Both the position numbers and the translations under genes were made by a program. This document shows, in pieces, positions 52,901 through 62,839 of a stretch of 64,000 nt of DNA (positions are counted from its first letter, which is position 1; the number at the start of each line of letters is the position of its first letter). Under the pieces are notes generated by a model. The model did no database searches, was not told the origin of the DNA, and saw nothing but the letters and a program-made list of their open reading frames with translations. Source of the DNA: Atherinomorus stipes (Eukaryota; Chordata; Actinopteri; Atheriniformes; Atherinidae); contig JALJCO010010548.1 in NCBI GenBank assembly GCA_023101725.1, positions 124,001-188,000 of the forward strand. The letters are read 5' to 3'.

Positions 52901-55900
52901 CCAGCTCATCCGGGGGGATCCTAAGGTGTTTCCAGGCCAGCTGAGAAACATAGTCCCTCTAGCGTGTCCTGGGTCTTCCTTGGGGTCTCCTCCCAATAGG
53001 ATGTGCCCAGAACGCGTCACCAGGGAGGCATCCAGACCAGATGCCCGAGCCACCTCATCTGGCTCCTCGATGTGGAGGAGCAGTGGCTCTACTTTGAGCC
53101 CCTGCAGGATGACCAAGCCTTTCACCCTATCTCTAAGGGAGAGCACAGCCACCCTGCAGAGGAAACTCATTTCGGTCGCTTGTACCCGCAATCTTGTTCT
53201 TTCGGTCACTACCCACAGCTTGGGACCACAGGTGAGTGTAGGAACATAGATCAAACAGTAAATTGAGAGCTTTGCTTTCCAGCTTAGCTCCTTCTTCACC
53301 ACAACAGTCCCATGCAGAGTCCGCATCAATCGGACACCGCAGTCAGGGATCCTACATTTAAATGCACCACCACATAAGATGCTCAATGGGCGGGACCTAC
53401 CCAACAGATTTGTTTCTTTCAGTATCTACATACCACCGTACAGTGTGCTTTAACATGTCTACTGCAGGGGTCTACGTCAAGTTTAAGGGTGGATGAGCTT
53501 GAACATGACATGGATGCATCTAAAGCCCTGTTTCCACCTGCGGGTCTGGGTCAGGTCAGGTTGGGCCAGGCCGGATCAGGTGGGTTTTGGTACGGATGTG
53601 CTGATTTCACATTGCGACCCCACAGCAAACTGTCCCTTTACCCTGGAGGCGGAGTATTAACTGGATAGTGCTGCTACGTGGTCATCGCCGTGCAACGCCT
53701 TTTAACCAATGCACCACACCACACGTGACAGAAACAAAGGAGTCACCCCTGCTTTGATTTTTACGCCGGGTCACGCGGGAAGTGACGGATTTTTCAAAGA
53801 ATCAACAGATTGCTGTGTGTTAGCTCCACCTCTTTGGTCCGAATCGGTTAGATCAGTACCCCTACCGAAGGGTACCAAAAAAGTAGGCCGGGTCGGGTTG
53901 GATCTAAGGATACCCGTCCCAGTTTTTGTCTGTGGAGATGCAAAAAAATGTGGACCGATCCGGCCCGACCCAAACACGCTGGTGGAAACGGGGCTTCAGG
54001 CAGCGTTCTTACCTGCAGATACTGTGGAGAAGGCGGAGCATACACACAGCTGTTCATTATGTAGGTGCGACAGCTCAGATCCTGACCCTTCGTCTTCACT
54101 GATAGCTCCACAGGACTGTACGCACCTAACGTCACGTTCTCCTGGCTGAAGGTTCACACACAAAACAAATACCTTGAAGATTCACAGGGAAGTTAAAGCA
54201 CGTGCAAAAGAATGGAAAGAAGGTGAAGCAAAATAACCCTGCACCTGTCGAGTGACTCCAGATCAGACATGCTCAACCTCCAAACCACACCCCAGACCTC
54301 GTCCCCAGGGCTGTGCTCTATGGTGGCCACACCTCCGTGCCACCGGTCACTGGCGAGACCTTTGTGATTTCCAAAGACCAATTTATAGTCCTGAAAAAAA
54401 GAGAAAACCAAAAACTGTATCAAGAACCTCAGTTCAGGGGTGGAACAAAAGGGGTGAGGGGGGTGGCACTGACCACCTCTGAAGGCTAATTGGACAACTA
54501 AGGTGATTGGTTGACTAGTTTCCCATTTACTCTATAAAAATATGTTCATGTGGCTGCACATTTCTAGAACAGAGTCATCTAATGTGCAAGTACAACAAGT
54601 GATGCAGCAAACCCCAGCGCTATTTCTTTTATCATCACCAGTTTCTCAAGGATGGTAGTGTGTAATTCTGTGATGGATACCCTTTAGGTGATCTCCAGCA
54701 TTTCTATCCCGTCCAGGAGCCACTAAATGCCGTGTTTATTCAGAGACTATCTGGTAAATCCACAATAATCCATAATAACAGCATTATTTATCCCATCTTC
54801 ATCATAAAAACATCACTATCACTACTATGTTGCTTAGAGATCTCTATTTACACCTGGAAATGATGAGAAGCCACCTCCTGTCAAACTTTCCACCAATCAG
54901 AGAGCTTAAATTGACGGCAACATCCAATCAGGAGCAGCCAAAGATCAACAAGTGAGCAGAAAGTTCTATGTGCGTCTGAAAAGAAGGAAAAATAATGTGG
55001 AATAAAGCCAAGAAAAGCTTTTTGAGTTTGTGAGGATAGAAGGTAAATAATAGCAGAAATAACTGGAAATGAGGAAAAGGTGGAAACATGGAAATAGTTT
55101 CTGTTGTGTGTTTGTTTCACTGCCTGTATTTTTTCTCCTTAAAACCAAAACTGGAGAGATGATAAGCAGATGAGAAAAGGCTTGGTCACTGTTGATCTGT
55201 GTGGTATTTCTACAAAGTTCTGTTAGTAATAAATTCTGGTTTCTGGTTCTGGTATGGTGCTATATCTATTGATACATTCATTTGACATCCTTTTAGCCTC
55301 ATAATCTGACAGCTGAGGCTGAACTGGAACATGATGTCTGGATGCTGACTGGGAAAATCTGGAGAAATATATCCTGGAACCAGTCTGATTCTGTTGCAAA
55401 AGATTTAAGAATGAAGAGAAAGGGAGATTCTGACTTTTTAGACAAGAGGAAGGATGTAAGTCTGGCGGAGACAGACCTCAGACCCAGTATCAGCAGCCCC
55501 GCAGCTCCCAGTGTGGAGCTAGCCACACCAGAATCCAGTACCACCACCAGGACACAGTGTACCACCACCAGGACACAGTGTACCACCACCAGGACACAGT
55601 GTACCTCCACCAGGACACAGTGTACCACCACCAGGACACAGTGTACCTCCACCAGGACACAGTGTACCACCACCAGGACACAGTGTACCGCCACCAGGAC
55701 ACAGTGTACCACCACCAGGACACAGTGTACCACCACCAGGACACAGTGTACCTCCACCAGGACACAGTGTACCTCCACCAGGACACAGTGTACCTCCACC
55801 AGGACACAGTGTACCACCACCAGGACACAGTGTACCACCACCAGGACACAGTGTACCTCCACCAGGACACAGTGTACCTCCACCAGGACACAGTGTACCA

Positions 55901-56605
55901 CCACCAGGACACAGTGTACCACCACCAGGACACAGTGTACCACCACCAGGACACAGTGTACCACCACCAGGACACAGTGTACCTCCACCAGGACACAGTG
56001 TACCTCCACCAGGACACAGTGTACCTCCACCAGGACACAGTGTACCACCACCAGGACACAGTGTACCACCACCAGGACACAGTGTACCTCCACCAGGACA
56101 CAGTGTACCACCACCAGGACACAGTGTACCACCACCAGGACACAGTGTACCACCACTAGTCAGTAGACCAGAAGTGATCCCCATTTTTATGGAACTTTCT
56201 GAAGTGGTTGCAGATATTTCCACCTGCTGATCCAGATTATTGATGTAGATATTTTATTTCCCATGTTTCTCTGATGTGACCATAGTTATCACAGCAGCGT
56301 TGGAGAGAAGAACACCATCATCTCCTTTATTACAGGATCACCCCCTGATAAAGTCTGAACCCCCTGCATGAAAGTCTAGCAGTGTTAACTCAACAGTAAA
56401 GACACACATAGATGATGATGGTCCTTGTTTCAGACTGTACCTTGAGTCGGGCTACACAGTGTACCATTGCAGATGGGTTCTTGAGCTGGAGCCGCTCCTT
56501 CAGTAGGTTACTGCCATATGCAAAGTACAGGAAGGTGTGATTACTCTCCATGTTTTCATCAGGGTCTTCCGGGGGGGAGGAGGAGGCCAAAGGAAAAACT
56601 GACAT
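46830..56605 (-). CDS. ggct: Gamma-glutamylcyclotransferase (GGCT), complete, four exons
   Basis: Seen: exons 56441-56605, 54245-54390, 54013-54145 and 46830-46997 have GT/AG borders and compatible phases and sum to 612 nt (203 aa plus stop; 185 aa from the internal ATG at 56551). The product has the GGCT motif FLYFAYGSNLLKERLQL, then WHGGVATIEHSPGDEVWGVV, the catalytic Glu in LDSQENV (equivalent to human Glu98), and CVYAPPSPQYLQ. Known: cytosolic GGCT converts gamma-glutamyl-amino acids to 5-oxoproline and free amino acid in the gamma-glutamyl cycle of glutathione turnover; human GGCT is 188 aa. Active-site loop and Glu are intact, so likely functional. The C-terminus after YQEKLRAI diverges. 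Introns are 2050, 99 and 7015 bp. Confidence 0.95.
47004..48280. other. ggct intron 3, 3' part without recognised features
   Basis: No element ends or exons recognised. The minus-strand frame at 47388-47681 has no known domain. Confidence 0.45.
48281..49064. mobile_element. Family C TTAA element, 784 bp, fullest copy
   Basis: Left TTAAAGGGATACAACACCAA, right TTGGTGTTGTATTCATTTAA, TTAA on both sides. Inverted arms share CAGAATGATGTGCCTT, CTCACCCTCATGCTGAG and GCAAATGCAGCCGGAGAT. No transposase. It serves as reference for partial copies at 9232, 17634, 27215 and 30147. Confidence 0.9.
49065..49560. other. ggct intron 3 segment, no feature seen
   Basis: Includes GGACATGTCTGTTAATCCGT-type sequence; nothing recognised. 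Confidence 0.4.
49569..50421. mobile_element. hAT-like element with perfect 8-bp duplication and nested insertion
   Basis: Starts CAGGGGTGTCCAGCTCCAG, ends TTTTGACACCACTG; flanked exactly by GACTAGAG (49561-49568 and 50422-50429). The body (CCTGCAGGTTTTCTGTGTGT, GAGTCAGGTGTGTTGG) is split by another element at about 49672-50309. No transposase in either. Confidence 0.92.
49672..50309. mobile_element. Nested DNA element with CGTTTACATGGA inverted ends
   Basis: Left GGCCACGTTTACATGGAGAC and reverse complement of right, AGCTGCGTTTACATGGACCC, are inverted ends; ATTG occurs on both sides as a possible 4-base duplication. The interior repeats CATTCGG and CCGAAAG in opposite senses. About 638 bp; superfamily not assigned. 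Confidence 0.75.
50495..50717. mobile_element. hAT-like MITE, 223 bp
   Basis: Starts CAGGGGTGCCCAAGCCCGG and ends GGACTTGGGCACCCCCG, nearly the same family as 7258-7476. Flanks CTCCAAAT and GTCTAAAT match at 6 of 8 positions, a decayed target duplication. Confidence 0.82.
50864..51720. mobile_element. TTAA-type foldback element (family A), second full copy
   Basis: TTAAAGGGGAAGTTCAGGAT at the left; ATCCTGAACTTCCCC at the right followed by TTCA (a mutated TTAA). Same arms as 19500-20356, with the central CCGGGTGGTAG and GGATGCTCTG blocks. Confidence 0.87.
51721..52815. other. ggct intron 3 segment with a hAT fragment
   Basis: 52060-52130 (CAATGACTCATTAATTTGAG, GAAAACCTGCAGGACTGCAG) resembles the right part of the 49569 hAT family; the rest has no recognised feature. 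Confidence 0.5.
52820..53400 (-). mobile_element. Non-LTR retrotransposon (LINE) 3' fragment, ORF C-terminus
   Basis: The minus-strand frame 53404-52892 contains LSIYCLIYVPTLTCGPKLWV then ATEMSFLCRVAVLSLRDRVK and LKVEPLLLHIEEPDEVARAS, the C-terminal part of fish non-LTR reverse-transcriptase polyproteins (consensus 'VPTLTYGHELWV...AAEMSFLRRVAGLS'). Frameshifts break the segment after VEPLLLHIE. 5'-truncated. Clade not assigned. Confidence 0.8.
53524..53998. mobile_element. MITE with GCCCTGTTTCCACC inverted ends, ~475 bp
   Basis: Left AAGCCCTGTTTCCACCTGCG and reverse complement of right, GAAGCCCCGTTTCCACCAGC, are inverted ends. The interior has paired GGTCGGGTTGG/CCCGACCC motifs. It ends 15 bp before ggct exon 3, so it may touch the intron's 5' splice region. 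Confidence 0.78.
54013..54145 (-). CDS. ggct: ggct exon 3 (catalytic Glu)
   Basis: 133 nt: completes a serine codon, then QENVTLGAYSPVELSVKTKG and QDLSCRTYIMNSCVYAPPSP, ending QYLQ before donor GTAAGA. The glutamate of SQEN aligns with the catalytic Glu of human GGCT. Only a 99-bp intron separates it from exon 2. Confidence 0.92.
54245..54390 (-). CDS. ggct: ggct exon 2
   Basis: 146 nt: 48 codons plus two bases, DYKLVFGNHKGLASDRWHGG then VATIEHSPGDEVWGVVWRLS. Acceptor TTTCAG at 54391-54396; donor GTGCAG (54239-54244). The HGGVATI and GDEVWGVVW blocks are the most conserved GGCT segments. Confidence 0.93.
54397..55300. other. ggct intron 1, segment without recognised features
   Basis: AT-rich, no element ends or exons recognised. 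Confidence 0.45.
55300..55536 (+). other. Unassigned open frame leading into the 21-bp minisatellite
   Basis: In the plus-strand frame, about 70 non-repeat codons run without a stop from near 55303 to 55536 (MLTGKIWRNISWNQSDSVAK from 55342, then MKRKGDSDFLDKRKDVSLAE) and continue into the repeat. Composition (charged, W-rich) looks more protein-like than the surrounding intron. I recognise no family. It is antisense to ggct and could be an exon of an unknown gene, a retroelement scrap or chance. Confidence 0.25.
55538..56157. repeat. 21-bp minisatellite (about 29 units) in ggct intron 1
   Basis: Units of 21 bp, ACCACCACCAGGACACAGTG plus T, with a third-position A/T (ACCACC vs ACCTCC) variant and one ACCGCC. 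Since 21 is a multiple of 3 and the unit holds no stop in five of the six frames, long frames appear on both strands (55299-56223); they are artefacts unless the flanking frame is real. The unit order of A and T variants shows partial higher-order duplication. Confidence 0.96.
56441..56605 (-). CDS. ggct: ggct exon 1 (YGSNL loop)
   Basis: 165 nt from the upstream ATG; 55 codons ending CVARLK before donor GTACAG. Two starts are possible: 56605 (MSVFPL, C at -3, weak context) and 56551 (MESNHT, A at -3 and G at +4, strong context, 185-aa product close to the human length). I favour 56551 as the main start. The YGSNL sequence forms the substrate-binding loop. Confidence 0.92.
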
Positions 56606-57240
56606 GGGGAAGCTCAGAAGTCGACAAAGACGGAGAGTGGAGCCGAGCCACAGCTGCGTGGTTGGAGGAGCAGAGGGTCGAGATGAGCGAGCGTGAAATG
56701 AAGTCCTGGCCTTTCATCAGCCACTCACCATTCTCATGCTAATCCTCTGCATTGCCACTGAGCCCTATTCACAGCACAATACATGCTTTACCTCATGTGT
56801 TGAGCCAAAGCACCGGGCCACACATGGACACGCACACACACGTGCACAGGAGTAAAGTGCTTATTGTTTGGATGACAGCTACTTTAGAAATTAGGACTCT
56901 AAATGGCGTCAATTCATTGGCTTACTCAAAGAAGAGGACGGTGTCTGACTTTGGGCCTGAGTAAAAATAGCAGAGGTTATTAACATCATGATAAAAATCT
57001 GATTTTTGGAACAAAAAATTCGGGGGTTGCGGGCTCTATTCCTCTGTGCTCTCAGCCTTCTTCTGTAAGGACTAAACAACCTCTAAACAATTCCTCTTTT
57101 CCTGTGTTCAGTATTTCTACTTTATCACCATGAACTGAGCCACCTGCAGAACCACACTTCCAACCCCATACCTAAAACACCGGCATGCTGTGAAAAATAT
57201 GAATAAAACAGAATACAAAGATTTCTAAATCTCAACAGTT
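56606..57240. other. ggct upstream flank, no gene seen
   Basis: Expected promoter side of ggct. GC content is moderate, without a clear CpG island or TATA box near the start codon. CACATGGACACGCACACACA at 56821-56840 is a short CA-rich run. Confidence 0.4.
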
Positions 57241-57258
57241 GACAGGTGGCAGCGTGCA

Positions 57259-58300
57259 GTGATAGAGACAATTTCTGTGTCACACCTTAGCGATGTTTTT
57301 AGCAGCATGAAACCTACAGTCTGTTTCTCGGACATCATTCCGACCAGGCTACTAAAAGAGGTTTTTGTTTTCTGTTGGTCCTTACCTACTTTTCTTTATC
57401 AATTCCTGTCTTTCTCTTGGATCTGTCCCAGCTGCCTTCAAACACGCTGTGGTCAAGCCTATTTTGAAAGATTTTAGACCAGTCTCCCACCTTCCCTTTC
57501 TGTCAAAGGTACTGGAAAAGTTTGTTTTTAAACAATTACAGCCTTTTCGAGAACAAAATGCACTTCTGAAGAAGTTCCAGTCTGGTTTTAGGGCTCGCCT
57601 CAGTCCTGAGACTGCCCTGCTTAAAATTCATAATGATATCACCATGTCTGTTGATGCTGGCAATCCCACTCTGCTGGTCTTAGACCTCTCGGCCGCTTTT
57701 GATACGGTCGACCATGTCATCCTTATTTCCTGTCTGGAGCACTTCGTTGGTATCTGTTGAACAGTACTCAAATGGTTCAGAAGCTATCTGTCTGACAGGA
57801 GTTTCTCCGTTGTTACCAGTGATTCCCCCTCCTCGCATGTTCCACTCACCCACGGGGTGCCACAAGGATCAGTGCTTGGTCCTCTTCTTTCCTACTGTAT
57901 CTGCTGCCCTTTGGTTCCATCATCGACAAGCACAACCTGTCTTTCAGTTTCTATGCAGACTATATTCAGATCTATCTACCACTGCACCTGACTGGAAGCC
58001 GCAGTGCGTCATACACAATAATTTTTAGACTGTCTAAATCAGTGTTTCTCAATTCCGGTCCTCAGGACCCACTGCCCTGCATAGCTTCAATGTGTTCCTA
58101 CTTCAACACACCTGATTCAGATGAATGAACTTCCTCATCAAGTTCTTTGCAGTGTATTAACAAGCCATTCATTTGATTCAGGTGTGTGAAAGCAGGGTTG
58201 CCTAGAAGTTATGCAGAACTGGAATTGAGACACACTGGTCTAAATGATGTGAATTCATGGCTCGCATGGAATTTCCTGAGTGTTGACCGGAAATCTTGAA
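57259..58300 (+). mobile_element. L2/Maui-like LINE reverse-transcriptase fragment, broken
   Basis: The plus-strand frame 57365-57760 reads KPILKDFRPVSHLPFLSKVL, then EKFVFKQLQPFREQNALLKK, then LLVLDLSAAFDTVDHVILIS: reverse-transcriptase motifs with the first catalytic Asp in LDLSAAFDTVDH. A stop after FVGIC breaks the frame; a [12 protein letters not shown] motif follows at about 57855-57890, then the YADD region is mutated. A hAT element is inserted at 58040-58237. Not active. Confidence 0.88.
58040..58237. mobile_element. hAT-like MITE, 198 bp, perfect 8-bp duplication, inside LINE
   Basis: Starts CAGTGTTTCTCAATTCCGGT; the reverse complement of the right end is CAGTGTGTCTCAATTCCAGT. Flanked exactly by GTCTAAAT (58032-58039 and 58238-58245). 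The insertion postdates the LINE fragment. Confidence 0.95.
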
Positions 58301-59335
58301 GAGACTGGGTTTATTAATCTGTCAATGCTTAATACGGGTTCCAATCACTTGGGAATGTTATGAAAAATACTTTATTTATCACAGAGGGTAATTCCAAGAT
58401 ATTACTGACAGAGGAAACCGTAACATATAGTTGCGAATGTATCTTTTATTATAAAGGCTACTGAGTCAGAGACAAGACAGCTCCCAGCAGTGCTTCCCTC
58501 AGCTGCAGTACACACCCATGGCCAGCAGATGGAGCTCATGCTGACCGTCTCAAACAGGTCTTAAGTATCTCTTGTGTCACGTCTCACGAGGCTTCAGTTT
58601 CACCATCCTTAGTTGCAGCACTAGGAGCCTGAAAACAGTGAATGAGAAAAAGCAGCACAGGAAGCACACGAGGAGGCCTGATACCCACTAAGGCAGCGAG
58701 AAAAATCTGACAAAGTCTGGCTGCTCCTGCAAGATCTGAAGTAGGCAGCTCACGATGTCTATAATGGAAGTAGGTGATGTCAATCAGCAGGTCAGACTCT
58801 GTCCTGGCTCTCCTGGAGTATGCTCAGCCCCACCTAAGCTCAGAACACAACATCACAGCAAGTAAGATTGTGACAATTCTTTTTTTATTTTTTTTAACAT
58901 TACTTTGCCAAACTCTGGATGCTTTCCTTGAATAATACAGGAAAAACAGAGGTGGATGATGGAGGACATCCAGCAGGTGGTCTTCTTACTTCTTCTCATG
59001 TGGCTTTATGCAACAATAAATCCACCATATATTTAAAGTCTGTTAAAAATTGTATTTGTTATTTTTTATTTCATCTAATTTTTTTCTTTAGTTATTGAGG
59101 AAGGAATGTAAAAACAGAGCCATTTATTTTACAATAAAATCAAAACTACACTAATAAACCAAGTTTAACATAAAGATCTAACCCAAGGCCTCAAACATAT
59201 GGTTGTTTAGTCCAGAACTAAACAAAAAAATTTTAAATTAAACCAAAAGGAGAAACACAAACGAACAGCAGACCAGCCAGGACGGCTGATCGGGGGACCA
59301 CTGCTTACGCAGCCTGCTCCAGGCTCCCCCAAGGT
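58301..59335. other. Spacer without recognised genes
   Basis: AT-rich sequence. No exon or element ends recognised. Confidence 0.45.
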
Positions 59336-59339
59336 GGAA

Positions 59340-60460
59340 TAGGGGATTATCACGCTTCCGTGTTCCGAACTTCCGGTTTTAAACAGACGGCCCACTTCCA
59401 GTCCAGTTCAATGTCCCTGCTTTACTTCGTAGATAACGTGAATAAACGCCAACCCTACTGAAATTTTCACGGATTCCAGACTGAAGTGATACTAAGGAGG
59501 AAGTGGATCAAAGCGATTCTCCAGAGTGAAGGGCCGAACTTTATGATAAAACAACGTAGCATGTTTGTTTGCAGCCGGTGGGGCCCAACACCGGCATGCT
59601 AGCATTAGCCAGCTAGCGTTTACCGACGTGCTTAACTTTGTGCGTCTTAAAACTCACAAACATCTGAAAATCGGGTCTGTACCCCCCGTTTCCAGTGGAA
59701 CAACTGGGGACTGCCAAGAAAGGAGACGCTTTCAGATGCTTGTGTGTTTTCAGCCGCACAAAGTTCGCACGTCATCAAGCTGGCTAATGCTAACCTGCTA
59801 ACAGTAGTCCGCCAGCTACTACTCTGTTAAACTTTGTAAATCGGATAAACGCCAATGCCAAGTTTTCATTCCAGACTGAGTGATACTAAGGAAGAAGTGG
59901 ATCAAAACGACCGGTTCGCGCGGTGAAGGACCGAACTTTATAATAAAACGACACACGTTTGTTTGTGGCCGGCAGACTATACAGTCGTGTTAGCCTGTAA
60001 GCATTAGCCAGCTTGATGACGTGCCTAACTTTGTGCAGCTGAAAACACACAAGCATCTGAAAGCGTCTCCTTTCTTGGCAGTCCCCAGTTGTTCCACTGG
60101 AAACGGGGGGTACAGACCCGATTTTCAGATGTTTGTGTGTTTTAGGACGCACAATGTTAAGCACGTCAGTAAGCGCTAGCTGGCTAATGCTAGCATGCTG
60201 TGAAGTGCCGGTGTTGTGCCCCACCGGCGACAAACAAACGTGTGTTTTATTATAAAGTTCGGCCCTTCCCCGCGGCGGAATCGATCGCTTTGATCCAGCT
60301 TTTGATCCAGTATCACTTCAGTCTGGAATGAAAGCTTAAGTATGTTTGGAGTTTATCCGATTTGAACAGTATAACAGAGCAGGAACGGCTGTCGTTAACA
60401 TGGCCCGGAAGAGGAAGTGTCCAAAACCCGGGAACTTCCGGTAAGCGTGATAATCCCCTA
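59340..60460. mobile_element. Giant foldback element, copy 3
   Basis: Left TAGGGGATTATCACGCTTCC, right GGTAAGCGTGATAATCCCCTA, 1121 bp. Same arms as copies 1 and 2, but the left outer ~110 bp (59360-59470: CAGACGGCCCACTTCCAG) is diverged or replaced, so the outer arms no longer pair fully. Confidence 0.87.
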
Positions 60461-60680
60461 TTGTCCGGAGTGGAGTTTTATACACTCCAGGTGAGGGTGA
60501 TGACCAGATGAATGACAGGTTCAGAGCCAAACGGAGGTGGAGGAGGGAACTTGTCCAATCAGGAGGGAAAGATGGGTAGAAGGCAGGTAATGGGTAGCAG
60601 GTGCAGATGGTTGGATGGTGATTGGCTGAACACTGGAATAAACCATCAATTGAATGTCCAGGCCATAGCCTGGGACGTAA
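60461..60680. other. Spacer, no feature seen
   Basis: Unremarkable sequence between the foldback element and the next repeat. Confidence 0.4.
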
Positions 60681-60681
60681 C

Positions 60682-60815
60682 AACCGCTTATCCAGTTCAG
60701 GTTTACGGGGGTTGCTGGAGCCTATCCCAGCTATTATCAGGCAAGAGGCAGGGTACACCCTGGACAGGTTGCCAGTCTGTCACAAGGCCATCACAGAGAG
60801 GCAATCAACCATGAC
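60682..60815. repeat. Fish interspersed repeat (GGAGCCTATCCCAGC type)
   Basis: CGCTTATCCAGTTCAGGTTT, GCTGGAGCCTATCCCAGCT, GGGTACACCCTGGACAGGTT and GCCAGTCTGTCACAAGGCC appear in the order found in a very common fish repeat, probably a LINE 3' end (from memory). Confidence 0.7.
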
Positions 60816-61399
60816 CAATTGACCTATGGCTAAGCCACGCCCCCTCCACTCACTCGGACAAACAACATTCGGTGACAGGCGCTATGTGACATCTCGGGAG
60901 ATGACAGCTGTCAACACGGACAACAGACGCGTGATCAGACAGAGAGACCATGACGAGATAAATTAAAAAACATAAAAACAATACAAACAAACAAAAAGAA
61001 ATTGTTCAGAAGTCTTAAACTGGGAGTAGAAATCAGCCTGTGAATCTCTGGATGTGACTCGTGTTGCTCCCTCAGTTTCTTGCACAAACTACCGCACGGC
61101 TGCTGCTGTCGTGCCAAAAAGTGATCATCTGACAAAAACTGATCAAACAGCCACGGAAGCGGAGCAGTCTGGCTGCAGCTTGGAAGCCAGAGGCGTGTCG
61201 TTATCGACGTTACTACACCACACCTGTACTACTGTAGAATATTATCCTCCATGTTTTCATGCAAAATGACTTATACATCAGATGAAGATTGTAGAGTTCA
61301 TTCTGAGGGTGAGGTTAGGACCAGGACACTTCTTTCTCGTGTTTTTGTGGCAGCTGTAGAAACACACCAGAGGTGGTTCACTGGGCTATTTAGCATTTA

Positions 61400-61945
61400 T
61401 TACCTAGTGTAGCAAATCATTTAGGCAGTTTATGACCTGTAGACCCTGAGAACATCTTGCAGGAGGAAAGGTTTGTTTATACTTGGCTGGCCATGTGAAA
61501 CCGGACACAGGACACGCGCAAAGTATTAGGGGTTTTGTTGTTTTCTGTTCTCCCCCTTCTTTTTCTGTATTTTTTTCATTCTTTAAACTCTCAGGGATCA
61601 GGAGCCAGAGGATGCCAGGATTTGCGTTCAGCTGTTCTGTAGCAGGGGAGGAGCCGCTGACTCTCCAAGAATCTACCGACATTAAAACTATAAAAAGGGT
61701 TTTGAGGGACTGTTAGGGGGTCAGAATTTCCAAACTGGCTCCAGCACTCTGTTGGTGACAGGGCAAGAATTCTGAACCCAGAGCTCTGTAATGTATTGCC
61801 TCTGATTCTGTAATAAATTGTTAACTTTTATTCCGCCTTGTTTGGTTTTCATTTCTGATGCAAAAGGTCCCGCTGGAAAATGGGTAAAGAAGGTTACAGG
61901 AGGTTAAATGTTTAGAAGGTATCTTAAACACCCATTTTTCTTACA
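61400..61945 (+). mobile_element. 5' LTR (partial boundary) of an LTR retroelement
   Basis: A TATA box CTATAAAAAGG lies at 61688-61698, AATAAA at 61812-61817 followed by a TTGTTTGG-rich stretch, and a CA end at 61944-61945 precedes the primer binding site: the order of U3, R and U5. The left LTR border (TG) cannot be fixed without the 3' LTR, which lies outside the window; 61400 is a guess. Confidence 0.65.
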
Positions 61946-61948
61946 AAT

Positions 61949-61966
61949 TGGTGGAGAATGCGGGCA
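61949..61966 (+). other. Putative primer binding site of LTR retroelement
   Basis: TGGTGGAGAATGCGGGCA starts with TGG (pairing with a tRNA CCA end), 3 bases after the LTR end. I could not assign the tRNA from memory. Confidence 0.6.
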
Positions 61967-62279
61967 TCAGAGTGAAAACCACATGGTGAGTAGTACAATT
62001 TGGATTGTTTTTATTGCAAATTTTAACCTGTTTCTCTTTGAAAGAATAATCTAATGGTCCGATTGGGACAGCATTGGAGGCATGCAGACTTCTCTGACAA
62101 CAACTGACGTGGCCACATAAAGTCGGTAAGCAGAAACCCTTGATAAATTCTGCATATTCGGCCTTTTATCCAAATTGATTGTTGTCATTGAAAAACACAT
62201 GTCTGTGTTTAAACAGATTAGGAGCAATACAGCCTGACAGCTCAGTTTAAGTCTGACTGTCATAAAACAGAAGGTCAGT

Positions 62280-62530
62280 TAGACTGACCTTGACTTTTGG
62301 TTGAAGTCCATTTGTCATAAGGTAAATTGGTATAAGGTATAAGGTTGATATGATCGGTTGAAGTCCGATTTAGACACGGTTGAAGTCCGTTGGTCTTGGG
62401 TAAACGTCAGTTAGATTCTGACCTTGGTTTTTGGTTGAAGTCCATTTGGTATAAGGTATAAGGTTATTTTCAGTTAAAGTCTGATTTAGAGGTTTTTAGC
62501 TGGATTTGGGCGTGGGTTGAAGTCCCACTT
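62280..62530 (+). repeat. Direct repeats in retroelement leader
   Basis: GGTTGAAGTCC occurs about six times with ATTTGGTATAAGGTATAAGG or TTGGTCTTGGG between, unequal spacing 30-70 bp. Lies between the primer binding site and the gag-like region. Confidence 0.7.
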
Positions 62531-62839
62531 TAAAGAAGAAAATTATTTGGGCTATGAATGTGTGGGCTGGGTCATTCTCCATATGAGGTGTTGAATTGGC
62601 AACTGGTTGCTAATCTGGAGAGTTGTGTGGGATTTTTGGGTTGGACTTTTTTCTCCTTTTTCTTTTTTTGTGGTGTCTTTTTGGGTTGAATTAAAACTGT
62701 GTAAAGCGGGTTAGGACCCAGGGTGAGGCGCAGTTCTTAATCGAAGAACTGTAGGCTCCACACCAGGTTTTGTACACAGGGCATTGCGTCCATTCAACCT
62801 GAAATCAGCACGTGTTGTATTCAAATAACTGAATCATGA

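Noticed and set aside
55299..56223. Several 200-285 codon frames on both strands
   Set aside because: A 21-bp unit without stops is open in most frames; only the short non-repeat lead-in at 55300-55536 is kept as an open question.
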